From Pseudomonas sp. (GTDB lineage Bacteria > Pseudomonadota > Gammaproteobacteria > Pseudomonadales > Pseudomonadaceae), in contig NZ_JAGIBG010000008.1 in the NCBI RefSeq assembly GCF_017744435.1, positions 1 through 64,000 of the forward strand: DNA of 64,000 nt. The letters run 5' to 3'. The position numbers were made by a program, and so were the translations under genes. This document shows, one piece after another, positions 17,333-26,320 of this stretch (position 1 is its first letter; every line of letters starts with the position of its first letter). The notes under the pieces are model-generated. The model did not search any database. It was not told the origin of the DNA and saw only the letters and a program-made list of their open reading frames with translations.

Positions 17333-18238
17333 ACCTGGCTGCGATGCGCAGGCATCGAGGTCTTCGAGGAACGCTTGGAGGATAGGCGGGCGCGATACGC
17401 CGCGGCGGGTGACCACATCGAACGGCGAGCAGAGGTCCAGCGTGCTGGCGCCCAGGCGGCGCATGTCGCCGGTCTTGATCCATTGCTCGGCGAAGTGCAC
17501 CGGCAAGAAGCCGATATAGGCGCCGGAAATGATCAGGATCGCCGCCGCCTCGATGTTCTCCACGGTCGCATCGGCCTTGGTGATGCCCAGCTGTTCGAGG
17601 TCGTACTGCTGCATGTAGCCGCGCACCACGATCCGGCTCTGGCGCACGTCCTCCATCAGCCGGCCGTTGCTCGCGTTGCTGGCGAACAGCGGGTGGCGCC
17701 GGCCACAGTAAAGCCCCAGGGCCTCGTCATACAGCGGCTGGTAGGACAACCCCGCGACCCGCAACGGGAAGTGGCCGATGGCCAGATGCAGGCGGCCATC
17801 GAGCACGCGTTCTTCAAGCTCCGCCGGGGCGCCGATGTAGATGTGCAGGTGGGCATCGTGCCCGCGTGAAACAAAGCGCTGGGTGGTGCGCGGCAGGGGC
17901 GAGACGGGGTCGGTCAGGGTCGAGTCGATGATGCCCAGGTTGAGCTGGCCGCTGATGTGCTGCTTGAGCACGTCGGCGTCCATGCAGAAACTCTCCACGG
18001 CGCCGAGCAGGCGCAGGGTCGCTTCATGGATGGCCACCCCTTGCTCGGTCAGGCGAAAGCCGCTGCGCCCGCGCTGGCAGAGCTTGACCCCCAGGCGGGT
18101 TTCCAGGTGCGACATCTGTTCGCTGATGGTTGACTGGCCGGCATTGAGCGCCGCCTGCGCCGCAGAAAAACCGCCGCACCTGACAATCGTGGTGAATACC
18201 CTGAGCAGCTTCAGGTCGACATCGTGGAGCTGGATCAC
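17324..18238 (-). CDS. LysR-family regulator, probable control of the ureohydrolase operon
   Basis: A 304-residue LysR protein: HTH in residues 5-62 (LKLLRVFTTIVRCGGFSAAQ, then STISEQMSHLE) and an effector domain with YQPLYDEALGLYCGRRHPLF. I chose the GTG at 18238, 5 bases after a strong GGGAGG, over an upstream GTG at 18262. It is divergent from the ureohydrolase/aldehyde dehydrogenase operon, with a 268-bp shared regulatory region, so it probably regulates that operon. The effector is unknown. Confidence 0.8.
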   Translation of the reverse strand: MIQLHDVDLKLLRVFTTIVRCGGFSAAQAALNAGQSTISEQMSHLETRLGVKLCQRGRSGFRLTEQGVAIHEATLRLLGAVESFCMDADVLKQHISGQLNLGIIDSTLTDPVSPLPRTTQRFVSRGHDAHLHIYIGAPAELEERVLDGRLHLAIGHFPLRVAGLSYQPLYDEALGLYCGRRHPLFASNASNGRLMEDVRQSRIVVRGYMQQYDLEQLGITKADATVENIEAAAILIISGAYIGFLPVHFAEQWIKTGDMRRLGASTLDLCSPFDVVTRRGVSRPPILQAFLEDLDACASQPGSA

Positions 18239-18506
18239 CGTAGCCTCCCGGCCGGGTTTCACATCGCCAGTGCTGATATGAACACCCGTGCATTGTTCTT
18301 GTCGCGCAAGCTAACCATGAGTGCCTGGCCACTGCAATGCCGGGCATCGCCAGGTTGAAGCGCCGACGGATACTTCGGATGGCGCGATGTATGTATCTGC
18401 ACTTGCGCATTTTTCCCCGCCGCAACGCTAGCCATAGTGGATCGCAACGGTGGTCGAGCAGTCGCCCCGTCTCCTGAAACAGAACAAGAACTGGAGAAAC
18501 CAGAAC

Positions 18507-19478
18507 ATGGCAAAGCACGGTTACGAGTCCGGCCGCCTGAACCTGCCCTTCGTGGGCCATTGCACGTTCGCCAAGGCCCCGGTGTGCACCGACTGGGCGG
18601 CAATCGACGCCGATGTGGCAATCCTTGGCGCACCCAATGACATGGGCACCCAGTGGCGTTCCGGGGCACGTTTCGGACCCCGCGGCATTCGCGAGGCATC
18701 GACCCTGTTCTCCTTCGGCCATGCCGGCGCCTACGACTTCGAGGATGACGCCACCTACCTGACCGAAGACCAGGTGCGCATGGTCGATGTCGGCGATGCC
18801 GATATCGTCCACACCGACATGGCCAGCAGCAACGCCAACATCGAGGCGGCGGTGCGGCAGATCCTTGCAGCGGGCGCCATGCCAGTGGTGCTGGGCGGTG
18901 ACCATTCGGTGCACGCCCCGGTGATCAAGGCGTTCGAAGGCCACGGGCCGATCCATATCGTGCACTTCGATGCCCACCTGGATTTCGTCGACGAGCGCCA
19001 TGGCGTGCGCTACGGGCACGGCAGCCCGCTGCGCCGGGCATCAGAGCTGGAGCACATCGTCGGCATGACCCAGATGGGCATCCGCAACGTGTCGTCCTCC
19101 AACCGCGATGACTACGATGCCGCGCGCGAGGCCGGCTCGCAGATTCTGTCGGTACGTGACGTGCGCCGGCTGGGCTGTGCGGGCGTGCTGGCGAAGATCC
19201 CTGAAGGCCGCAACTACTACATCACCATCGACATCGACGGCTTCGACCCGTCCATCGCCCCAGGCACCGGCACCCCGAGCCATGGCGGATTCTTGTACTA
19301 CGAAGTGCTGGAGATCATCCAGGCGCTGGCCCAGCGCAGCCACGGCCGCATTGTCGGCATGGACCTGGTCGAAGTGGCCCCGGCCTACGACCCCACCGGC
19401 ATTACCTCGATCCTTGCCGCGCAACTGCTGATGAACAGCATCGGCTTCATCTTCCACGCGCGCGCCAAAGCCCGCTGA
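18507..19478 (+). CDS. Ureohydrolase (agmatinase/guanidino-acid amidinohydrolase family)
   Basis: A 323-residue arginase/agmatinase-superfamily enzyme that hydrolyses a guanidino group to urea and an amine using two Mn ions. Metal motifs are present: GGDHS, HFDAHLDF and DIDGFDPSIAPG. GGAGA precedes the ATG. It is the first gene of an operon with an aldehyde dehydrogenase, NCS1 permease and GMC alcohol dehydrogenase. The substrate might be agmatine, guanidinobutyrate, guanidinoacetate or another guanidino acid; sequence alone does not decide. Confidence 0.85.
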   Translation: MAKHGYESGRLNLPFVGHCTFAKAPVCTDWAAIDADVAILGAPNDMGTQWRSGARFGPRGIREASTLFSFGHAGAYDFEDDATYLTEDQVRMVDVGDADIVHTDMASSNANIEAAVRQILAAGAMPVVLGGDHSVHAPVIKAFEGHGPIHIVHFDAHLDFVDERHGVRYGHGSPLRRASELEHIVGMTQMGIRNVSSSNRDDYDAAREAGSQILSVRDVRRLGCAGVLAKIPEGRNYYITIDIDGFDPSIAPGTGTPSHGGFLYYEVLEIIQALAQRSHGRIVGMDLVEVAPAYDPTGITSILAAQLLMNSIGFIFHARAKAR

Positions 19479-19493
19479 TTCGGAGACTGTACT

Positions 19494-21002
19494 GTGGACC
19501 ACAAGGTAAAAGCCTACTTGCAGGCCTTCGGTGTCTGCGAGGCGACCCAGCACTTTCTCAGCAAGCCGCAGCGCATGTTCATCGACGGCGCCTGGCTCGA
19601 GGCCAGCGACGGCGGCAGCGCCGAGGTGATCGAGCCGTCCACCGAGGGTGTGCTGACGCGCATCCCCATGGCCACCGCCGATGACCTCGACCGCGCCGTG
19701 CGCGCAGCACGGGCGCAGTTCGATGGCGGCGCCTGGAGCCAGCTCAAGCCGCTGGAGCGCGAGCGCCTGATCCATCGCCTGGCCGACCTGATCGAAACCC
19801 ACGGCGACGAACTGGCGCAGATCGAGGCCATCGACATGGGCAAGTCGGTGGTCCAGGCGCGGGCGGTGGATATCCAGGGCACGGTCGATACCCTGCGCTA
19901 TTTCGCCGGTTGGGCCAGCAAGATCCACGGCCGCACGGTCGAGCCTTCGCTGCCTGGCAATTACCTGGCGTACACGCGCAAAGAGGCGGTAGGGGTGGTC
20001 GGCGCCATCGTGCCGTGGAACTTCCCGCTGCAGACCATGGCCTGGAAGCTCGGCGCGGCGTTGGCGACCGGTTGCACCGTGGTGGTCAAGCCGGCGGAGC
20101 TGACCTCGTTGTCGGCGCTGCGCTTTGCCGAGCTGGTGCAGGCCTCGGGTATTCCCGACGGGGTGATCAACATCGTCACCGGGCGCGGCAGCGTGGTCGG
20201 CGAGGCGATGTCGCGCCACCCGGGCATCGACAAGCTGAGCTTTACCGGCTCGACACCGGTCGGCTGCTCGGTGGGCAAGTCGGCGATGGACCAGATGAAA
20301 CGCCTGACCCTGGAACTGGGCGGCAAGTCGCCGGTGATCGTGTTCGCCGATGCAGACATCGAGGCTGCGGCGCAAGCCGTGGCCAATGGGGTGTTCTTCA
20401 ACTCCGGGCAGGTGTGCGACGCTGGCACCCGTGCGTATGTCGAGCGCAGTGTCTACCCGGCGTTTCTCGAAGCGCTGGCACGCTACACCGCCACCTTGAA
20501 GATCGCCCCGGGCCTGGACCCGGACTGCTTCATCAGCCCCATGGTGTCGCGCCAGCAACAGCAGCGGGTGCTGGACTACATCGCCCTGGGCAAGGCCGAA
20601 GGCGCGCAGGTGTACTACGGCGGCGAGCCGCTCCACGGCCCGGGCTTCTTCGTGCAGCCCACGGTCTTCGCCAACTGCAGCAACGACATGCGCGTGGTGC
20701 GCGAGGAGATCTTCGGCCCGGTGCTGGTGACCCAGCCGTTCGACACCCAGGAACAGGCGCTGGCCCTGGCCAACGATTCGCAGTTCGGCCTGGCGGCCGC
20801 GATCTACTCCAACGACCTGGGCAAGGTCCATGGGCTGATACCGAAACTGCGTGCGGGCACGGTATACGTCAACGCCCACAGCACCCTGGACCCGTCCATG
20901 CCGTTTGGTGGCTACAAGCAATCGGGCTATGGCAAGGACATGGGCGCCGAACAACTGGAGTTCCTGCTGGAGACCAAGGCGGTCTGGATCACCCTGCCCT
21001 GA
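19494..21002 (+). CDS. NAD(P)-dependent aldehyde dehydrogenase (betaine-aldehyde/aminoaldehyde type)
   Basis: A 502-residue aldehyde dehydrogenase. Catalytic Cys308 (NSGQVCDAGTR), general base Glu274 (LELGGKSP) and cofactor motif VPWNFPLQ with KPAE are intact. It starts with GTG after GGAG, 15 bp behind the ureohydrolase gene. Closest family resemblance is to betaine-aldehyde and gamma-aminobutyraldehyde/guanidinobutyraldehyde dehydrogenases. It probably oxidises the aldehyde formed by the GMC dehydrogenase encoded further down the operon. Confidence 0.88.
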   Translation: MDHKVKAYLQAFGVCEATQHFLSKPQRMFIDGAWLEASDGGSAEVIEPSTEGVLTRIPMATADDLDRAVRAARAQFDGGAWSQLKPLERERLIHRLADLIETHGDELAQIEAIDMGKSVVQARAVDIQGTVDTLRYFAGWASKIHGRTVEPSLPGNYLAYTRKEAVGVVGAIVPWNFPLQTMAWKLGAALATGCTVVVKPAELTSLSALRFAELVQASGIPDGVINIVTGRGSVVGEAMSRHPGIDKLSFTGSTPVGCSVGKSAMDQMKRLTLELGGKSPVIVFADADIEAAAQAVANGVFFNSGQVCDAGTRAYVERSVYPAFLEALARYTATLKIAPGLDPDCFISPMVSRQQQQRVLDYIALGKAEGAQVYYGGEPLHGPGFFVQPTVFANCSNDMRVVREEIFGPVLVTQPFDTQEQALALANDSQFGLAAAIYSNDLGKVHGLIPKLRAGTVYVNAHSTLDPSMPFGGYKQSGYGKDMGAEQLEFLLETKAVWITLP

Positions 21003-21096
21003 GGAGGGCCGTCCTGCGCCGCTGAAAGTTGGCCGGCGGCGCAGGTTTATCGAATGCATCGAATTTCAATAACAAGAACCTGTCGAGGTGATGCCG

Positions 21097-21276
21097 ATGA
21101 ACAGCCAAGTGGATGTCGAGCGTGCGCAAGACCTGGAAAGGCGCCTGCGCGCCTATGAAGAGCTGGAGAACAGCGCCCGCTGGCCGGGCGCCCTGACGGC
21201 GGTCGACGTGGTGGCGCTGGCGCTGCTGACGCTGGTGATGGTGGCCGGCGCGTACTACCTGGGAGGCCAGCCATGA
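21097..21276 (+). CDS. 59-residue single-TM protein coupled to an NCS1 permease
   Basis: A small protein with a charged, helical N-terminal half (VERAQDLERRLRAYEELE) and one TM helix near residues 32-53 ending YYLGGQP. AGGTG lies 7 bases before the ATG. Its stop overlaps the start of the permease (ATGA), so both are co-translated. I recognise no family. By analogy with small membrane partners of some Na+/solute symporters, it may be an accessory subunit of the permease. Confidence 0.75.
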   Translation: MNSQVDVERAQDLERRLRAYEELENSARWPGALTAVDVVALALLTLVMVAGAYYLGGQP

Positions 21277-22742
21277 GTGCTTCCCGCGAGCAAGAATTTC
21301 GCCTGAGTGCGGAACGTGGCGACACCCCCTTGCTGCCCAATGAACGGGTGTGGGGGTTCTGGGGCTTTGCCTACGCCAACTCGGCGCTGGCGGTGGCCAC
21401 CTGGGTGTTCCTGATCGGCGGCGCCACCGCGTTGTTCGTCGGGCCCTTGCAAGGGATTGCCGCGATCATCATCGGCAACATCATCGGTGTGGTCCTCGCC
21501 GCATCGTCCACCTGCCTGCCGTGTGGCAAGTACGGCGTCGAGCAATTTACCTTCCTGCGCAGCATGTTCGGCTTCAACGGCAGCCGCCTGGTGTACTTCC
21601 TGTCGGTGGTGGTGCTGACCCTGGGCTGGCTGGCGGTGCTGGGGCTGATGTGCGGGCGGGCGCTGGACAACCTGCAAACCTTGGTGCAGCAGCGCGAGGC
21701 CAACGCTGACGACTGGCTGGTGACTGCCGGGGGCTTGCTGGCCATCGTGCTGGCGGCGCTGGTGGCCATGCGCGGGCCGGACATGATCCGCCGGCTGAGC
21801 GCGGTGATCGCGCCCAGCCTGATCCTGATCATGCTGGCGCTGATGTACTTCATTTCCCGCCGCTACAGCTTCGACGAACTGCTGGCCATGCCGCCTTTGC
21901 AGCCGCCGTTCGAGAACCCCCACGTCAACTTCATGGTCGCCGTGGAAATCAACATCGCCGCGGGCTTCTCCTGGTGGCCCTACATCGGCAACCTGTCGCG
22001 CCTGTGCAGCAACCAGCGCACGGCCTTCTGGCCCAACCTGGTGGGCATCTTCGGGGCGGCGTCGCTGGGCGAGTCGGTCAGCCTGTTCGCCGCCACCACC
22101 CTGGGCAGCAGCGACCCTACCGCCTGGATGCGCCTGGCGGGTGGCATGGGCTTCGGCGTCATCGCCCTGAGCTTCCTGGCGCTGGCCAACCTGACCGGCA
22201 TGGTCAACATCCTCTACACCGCGGTGATCGGCTTGCGCCAGCTGGCCGGCGAGCGCCTGCGCAGCGTGGGCTGGGGGGTACTGATCGGGCTGTTCTGCAT
22301 CATCCCGGTGGTGATCGTGGTGTTCCTGCCGGGGATCTACGACGGTTTCTTCATCTTCCTGGTGTGGACGTCCGCGCTCAACAGCGCCCTGGCCGGGATC
22401 GGCATCGCCGATTACTTCTTCCTGCGCAAGCAGCGCCTGAACCTGCGCCAGCTCTACGCCGAGCAAAGCGTGTCGCCATTGCGCTACTGCAAAGGCTTCA
22501 ACCCCATCGCGCTGCTGGCGCTGGTGGCGGGCTTCGCGATCTATGTGGTGGTGTTCAACCCGCAGACCCTGGCCCATACCGACTTCTTCACCTTCGCCAC
22601 CGCCTCGCTGCCGTCCTGCCTGCTGGCCGGGCTGGTGCACTACGGCCTGACCCGACTGCTGGCGGCGCGCCTGGGTTGGGGCGGCTACCCAAAGCGTAAT
22701 GAACACACCCTCCAGGCTGCCGGCCTGCGTGTACAGGACTAG
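21273..22742 (+). CDS. NCS1-family permease (cytosine/purine/hydantoin type)
   Basis: A 489-residue, about 12-TM transporter of the nucleobase-cation-symport-1 family. Supporting motifs are [22 protein letters not shown] at the N-terminus (helix 1), [11 protein letters not shown], and the cytoplasmic [13 protein letters not shown] before the C-terminal helices. Members carry cytosine, allantoin, hydantoins or thiamine. In this operon it should import the compound degraded by the ureohydrolase and dehydrogenases. It overlaps the upstream 59-residue gene by 4 bp and ends 4 bp before the GMC gene. Confidence 0.88.
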   Translation: MSASREQEFRLSAERGDTPLLPNERVWGFWGFAYANSALAVATWVFLIGGATALFVGPLQGIAAIIIGNIIGVVLAASSTCLPCGKYGVEQFTFLRSMFGFNGSRLVYFLSVVVLTLGWLAVLGLMCGRALDNLQTLVQQREANADDWLVTAGGLLAIVLAALVAMRGPDMIRRLSAVIAPSLILIMLALMYFISRRYSFDELLAMPPLQPPFENPHVNFMVAVEINIAAGFSWWPYIGNLSRLCSNQRTAFWPNLVGIFGAASLGESVSLFAATTLGSSDPTAWMRLAGGMGFGVIALSFLALANLTGMVNILYTAVIGLRQLAGERLRSVGWGVLIGLFCIIPVVIVVFLPGIYDGFFIFLVWTSALNSALAGIGIADYFFLRKQRLNLRQLYAEQSVSPLRYCKGFNPIALLALVAGFAIYVVVFNPQTLAHTDFFTFATASLPSCLLAGLVHYGLTRLLAARLGWGGYPKRNEHTLQAAGLRVQD

Positions 22743-22746
22743 AACC

Positions 22747-24429
22747 ATGACCAAGCGATACGACTACATCATCATCGGCGCAGGCTCTGCCGGCTGCGTC
22801 CTGGCCAACCGCCTGAGCGAAGACGCCGGTACCTCGGTGCTGGTCCTGGAATTCGGCGGCAGCGACCGTAGTGTGCTGATCCAGATGCCCAGTGCCTTCT
22901 CGCTGCCCATGAACACCAAGAAGTACAACTGGCGCTATGAGACCGTCGCCGAGCCGCACCTGGACAACCGCCGCCTGCATTGCCCACGGGGCAAGGTGCT
23001 GGGCGGCTCATCGTCGATCAATGGGCTGGTCTACATCCGTGGCCATGCCTGCGACTTCGATGAATGGGAAAGCCTGGGGGCGAAGAACTGGAGCTACCGC
23101 AACTGCCTGCCGTACTTCAAGCGTGCCGAGCAGTACAAGTTCGGTGGCGATGACTACCGCGGCGGCATGGGGCCGCTGGCCACCAACAACGGCAACAACA
23201 TGCAGAACCCGCTGTACGGCGCCTGGGTCGAGGCCGGTGCCGAAGCCGGCTACATCAAGACCGACGACTGCAACGGCTACATGCAGGAGGGCTTTGGTGC
23301 CATGCACATGACGGTCAAGGATGGCGTGCGCTGGTCCACGGCCAACGCCTACCTGCGCCCGGCCATGAGCCGGCCGAACCTGACCGTGATCACCCATGCC
23401 ATGACCCGGCGCATCCTGCTCGATGGCAAGCGGGCAGTGGGTGTGGAATATGACCATGATGGCCAGACCCACAAGGTGCTGTGCAACCGCGAGGTGCTGG
23501 TGGCGTCCGGCCCGATCGGTTCGCCGCACTTGTTGCAGCGCTCCGGTATCGGCCCCGAAGCCGTGCTGAAGAAGGCCGGCATCGAGGTGCGCCACGCCCT
23601 GCCCGGGGTGGGCGAGAACCTGCAGGACCACTCGGAAATCTACATCCAGTATGCGTGCAAGGAGCCAGTGACCCTCAACGGCAAGATGAACCTGCTGGGC
23701 AAGGCGATGATCGGCCTGCGCTGGTTGCTGTTCAAGGACGGCCTGGGCGCCAGCAACCACTTCGAGGCGGGCGGTTTCATCCGCTCGTCCAAGGGCCTGC
23801 GCTGGCCGGACATCCAGTTCCATTTCCTGCCGGCGGCCATGCGTTATGACGGCGACAAACCGTTCAAGGGCCATGGCTTCATGGTGCTGACCGGGCCCAA
23901 CAAGCCCAAGAGCCGCGGCCATGTGCGGGCGCTGTCGGCCGACCCGTACCAGCATCCGGAAATCCGCTTCAACTACCTCGAGAGCGAGGAAGACCGCGAG
24001 GGCTTCCGCCGTTGCGTGCGGCTGACCCGCGAAATCATCGCCCAGCCGGCCATGGACCGCTTCCGTGGCGAGGAGCTGGCGCCCGGGCCGCAGGTGCAGA
24101 CCGATGAGCAGATCGACGCATTCGTGCGTGCCAACATGGAAAGCACCATGCACCCGTGCGGCTCGTGCCGGATGGGCGAGGATGACATGGCCGTGGTCGA
24201 TTCGACCTTGCGCGTGCATGGCTTGCAGGGGCTGCGGGTGATTGACTCTTCGGTGTTCCCGAGCGAGCCCAATGGCAACCTCAACGCGCCGACCATCATG
24301 CTGGCCGAACGTGCTGCCGACCTGGTGCGCGGGCGCCAGCCGCTGGCACCGAGCGATGTGCCGGTTGGCCTGGTGGGGGGCTGGGAGGAGCAGCAACGCA
24401 GCCGCGCGCCGTTGCGTGAGATGCGCTAA
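22747..24429 (+). CDS. GMC-family FAD alcohol dehydrogenase (choline dehydrogenase-like)
   Basis: A 560-residue GMC oxidoreductase. The FAD motif [17 protein letters not shown] at residues 8-24, GMC signature [20 protein letters not shown] and the C-terminal [10 protein letters not shown] with [10 protein letters not shown] are complete. Length and motifs are close to BetA choline dehydrogenase. It is the last gene of the ureohydrolase operon and would oxidise an alcohol to the aldehyde handled by the dehydrogenase at 19494. Its gene neighbourhood is not that of the glycine-betaine bet operon, so choline need not be the substrate. Confidence 0.87.
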   Translation: MTKRYDYIIIGAGSAGCVLANRLSEDAGTSVLVLEFGGSDRSVLIQMPSAFSLPMNTKKYNWRYETVAEPHLDNRRLHCPRGKVLGGSSSINGLVYIRGHACDFDEWESLGAKNWSYRNCLPYFKRAEQYKFGGDDYRGGMGPLATNNGNNMQNPLYGAWVEAGAEAGYIKTDDCNGYMQEGFGAMHMTVKDGVRWSTANAYLRPAMSRPNLTVITHAMTRRILLDGKRAVGVEYDHDGQTHKVLCNREVLVASGPIGSPHLLQRSGIGPEAVLKKAGIEVRHALPGVGENLQDHSEIYIQYACKEPVTLNGKMNLLGKAMIGLRWLLFKDGLGASNHFEAGGFIRSSKGLRWPDIQFHFLPAAMRYDGDKPFKGHGFMVLTGPNKPKSRGHVRALSADPYQHPEIRFNYLESEEDREGFRRCVRLTREIIAQPAMDRFRGEELAPGPQVQTDEQIDAFVRANMESTMHPCGSCRMGEDDMAVVDSTLRVHGLQGLRVIDSSVFPSEPNGNLNAPTIMLAERAADLVRGRQPLAPSDVPVGLVGGWEEQQRSRAPLREMR

Positions 24430-24814
24430 ATGACCGGCTGACGGGGTCTGTGGGAGCGCGCCAGCTTCAAGTAATTGAGCAAGGCAGTTGCTCTCAAGAC
24501 AAAAGCGGCCAGCGCAGGCACGCGATCATGGACTGGAATCGCTCCGTTGGCACGATTTCGATACAGGATGGGGAAGGGCAGCGCTCAATGCGCCTGGGGC
24601 TGCTTGAGCGCCAGATTGGCACGCTTTTCTGGAGTGACTTCTTTCCAGCCAATAACACACCACTTCAATCAAACCCCGGTAACTCGGGCGTTTTCCGCCT
24701 GGCACAGTGCTTGCTCTCTACCTGGCACGCGAGCGGATTTGAAAGTTGTTCATCCGCCGCGAGGTTTGAACTTGTGACGTTATAAAAACAATTAGACTAG
24801 CAAGGTAGAAAACA
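24430..24814. other. 385-bp intergenic region, no convincing gene
   Basis: It contains a half REP-like stretch (CTGTGGGAGCG near 24449), a short GAGCAA-N5-TTGCTC inverted repeat near 24476 and moderately AT-rich DNA before cycA. A 111-codon frame here lacks a ribosome site and pseudomonad codon use. The promoter of cycA must lie here but I cannot place it with confidence. Confidence 0.5.
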
Positions 24815-26239
24815 ATGAATAACTTGCCCCACGGTCACCGCCCGCCTGATGGTGACGCGCACGAACTCAAGCGTAACCTGTCCAACCGCCACATCCAGCT
24901 GATCGCCATTGGCGGTGCGATCGGCACCGGCCTGTTCATGGGCTCTGGCAAGACCATCAGCCTGGCGGGGCCCTCCATTATCTTTGTCTACATGATCATC
25001 GGCTTCATGCTGTTCTTTGTCATGCGGGCAATGGGCGAACTGTTGTTGTCCAACTTGCAGTACAAGTCGTTCATCGATTTCGCGGCGGACCTGCTCGGCC
25101 CCTGGGCGGGGTTCTTCACCGGCTGGACCTACTGGTTCTGCTGGATTGTCACCGGTATTGCCGACGTCATCGCCATCTCGGCCTATTCGCAGTTCTGGTT
25201 CCCCGACATCCCCTTGTGGATACCGGCGCTGGCCTGTGTCGGCCTGTTGCTCACCCTGAACCTGATGACGGTGAAGATGTTCGGCGAAATGGAGTTCTGG
25301 TTCGCCATGATCAAGATCGTCGCCATCTGCGCGCTGGTCTGCACCGGCTTCTACATGGTGGCGGCGGCCTACCAGTCGCCGGCCGGGCAGGCGGCATCGC
25401 TGGCCAACCTGTGGAATGACGGCGGCATGTTCCCCCATGGCGCCATGGGCTTCTTCGCCGGCTTCCAGATTGCGGTGTTTGCCTTTGTCGGCATCGAGCT
25501 GGTGGGCACCACCGCTGCCGAAACCAAGAACCCGGAACGCAACCTGCCACGGGCGATCAACTCGATTCCGTTGCGCATCATCGTCTTCTACGTGCTCGCG
25601 CTGGTCGCCATCATGGCCGTTACGCCCTGGCGTGAAGTGGTGGCCAACAAGAGCCCCTTCGTCGAGCTGTTCGTGCTGGCCGGCCTGCCGGCGGCGGCGG
25701 GCATCATCAACTTCGTGGTGCTGACCTCGGCCATGTCGTCTGCCAACAGCGGCGTGTTCTCGACCAGCCGCATGCTCTACGGCCTGGCGGTGGATGGCGA
25801 TGCGCCTGGCAGGTTCGGAGCGCTGTCCAGCCGTGCGGTGCCGTCCAACGGCCTGATCTTTTCCTGCGTGTGCCTGACCGGCGGGGCGCTGGTGATCTAC
25901 CTGGTGCCGAACATGCTCGACGCCTTCACCCTGATTACCACGGTGTCGGCACTGCTGTTCATGTTCGTCTGGTCGATCATCCTGCTGTCGTACCTGGCGT
26001 ACCGCAAGCAGCGTGACCCGCTGCACCAGGCATCGAAGTACAAGATGCCGGGCGGCACGTTGATGTGCCGGGTGTGCCTGGTGTTCTTCGCCTTCATCCT
26101 GGCCTTGCTGGCGCTGGAGGCCGACACCCGCAGCGCGCTGTTCCTGATGCCGGTGTGGTTTGCCGTGCTGGGCCTGGCCTATCGCTCGATCCGGCGGAAA
26201 AGGCAGCAGGCCGTGCAGCTGTCATTCGATGCCGATTGA
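24815..26239 (+). CDS. cycA: D-serine/D-alanine/glycine permease
   Basis: A 474-residue APC-superfamily transporter with 12 TM helices. The N-terminus LKRNLSNRHIQLIAIGGAIGTGLF and FVGIELVGTTAAETKNP are typical of CycA. It imports glycine, D-serine and D-alanine by proton symport. The next genes encode the glycine-cleavage regulator GcsR and glycine-cleavage proteins, so uptake and degradation of glycine are encoded together. A strong intrinsic terminator follows it. Confidence 0.9.
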   Translation: MNNLPHGHRPPDGDAHELKRNLSNRHIQLIAIGGAIGTGLFMGSGKTISLAGPSIIFVYMIIGFMLFFVMRAMGELLLSNLQYKSFIDFAADLLGPWAGFFTGWTYWFCWIVTGIADVIAISAYSQFWFPDIPLWIPALACVGLLLTLNLMTVKMFGEMEFWFAMIKIVAICALVCTGFYMVAAAYQSPAGQAASLANLWNDGGMFPHGAMGFFAGFQIAVFAFVGIELVGTTAAETKNPERNLPRAINSIPLRIIVFYVLALVAIMAVTPWREVVANKSPFVELFVLAGLPAAAGIINFVVLTSAMSSANSGVFSTSRMLYGLAVDGDAPGRFGALSSRAVPSNGLIFSCVCLTGGALVIYLVPNMLDAFTLITTVSALLFMFVWSIILLSYLAYRKQRDPLHQASKYKMPGGTLMCRVCLVFFAFILALLALEADTRSALFLMPVWFAVLGLAYRSIRRKRQQAVQLSFDAD

Positions 26240-26263
26240 TCGACCCCTTCGCCTACTACCCAA

Positions 26264-26302
26264 GGGGGACAGCGCCATGCGCTGTCCCCCTGTCGTCTTT
26301 TT
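26264..26302 (+). terminator. Intrinsic terminator after cycA
   Basis: A perfect 12-bp stem (GGGGGACAGCGC at 26264-26275 with 26279-26290) and a 3-base loop are followed by TGTCGTCTTTTT. It lies 24 bp after the cycA stop and separates it from gcsR. Confidence 0.9.
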
Positions 26303-26320
26303 ACCCCGCAGGGAATTCTT

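Noticed and set aside
19041..21059. 672-codon minus-strand frame
   Set aside because: Antisense to the ureohydrolase and aldehyde dehydrogenase genes, whose catalytic motifs are complete.
22747..24429. betA of a glycine-betaine (bet) operon
   Set aside because: The neighbours are a ureohydrolase and an NCS1 permease, with no betI or betT, so choline oxidation is only one option.
24450..24785. 111-codon frame upstream of cycA
   Set aside because: No ribosome site, poor codon use and no motif; treated as intergenic.
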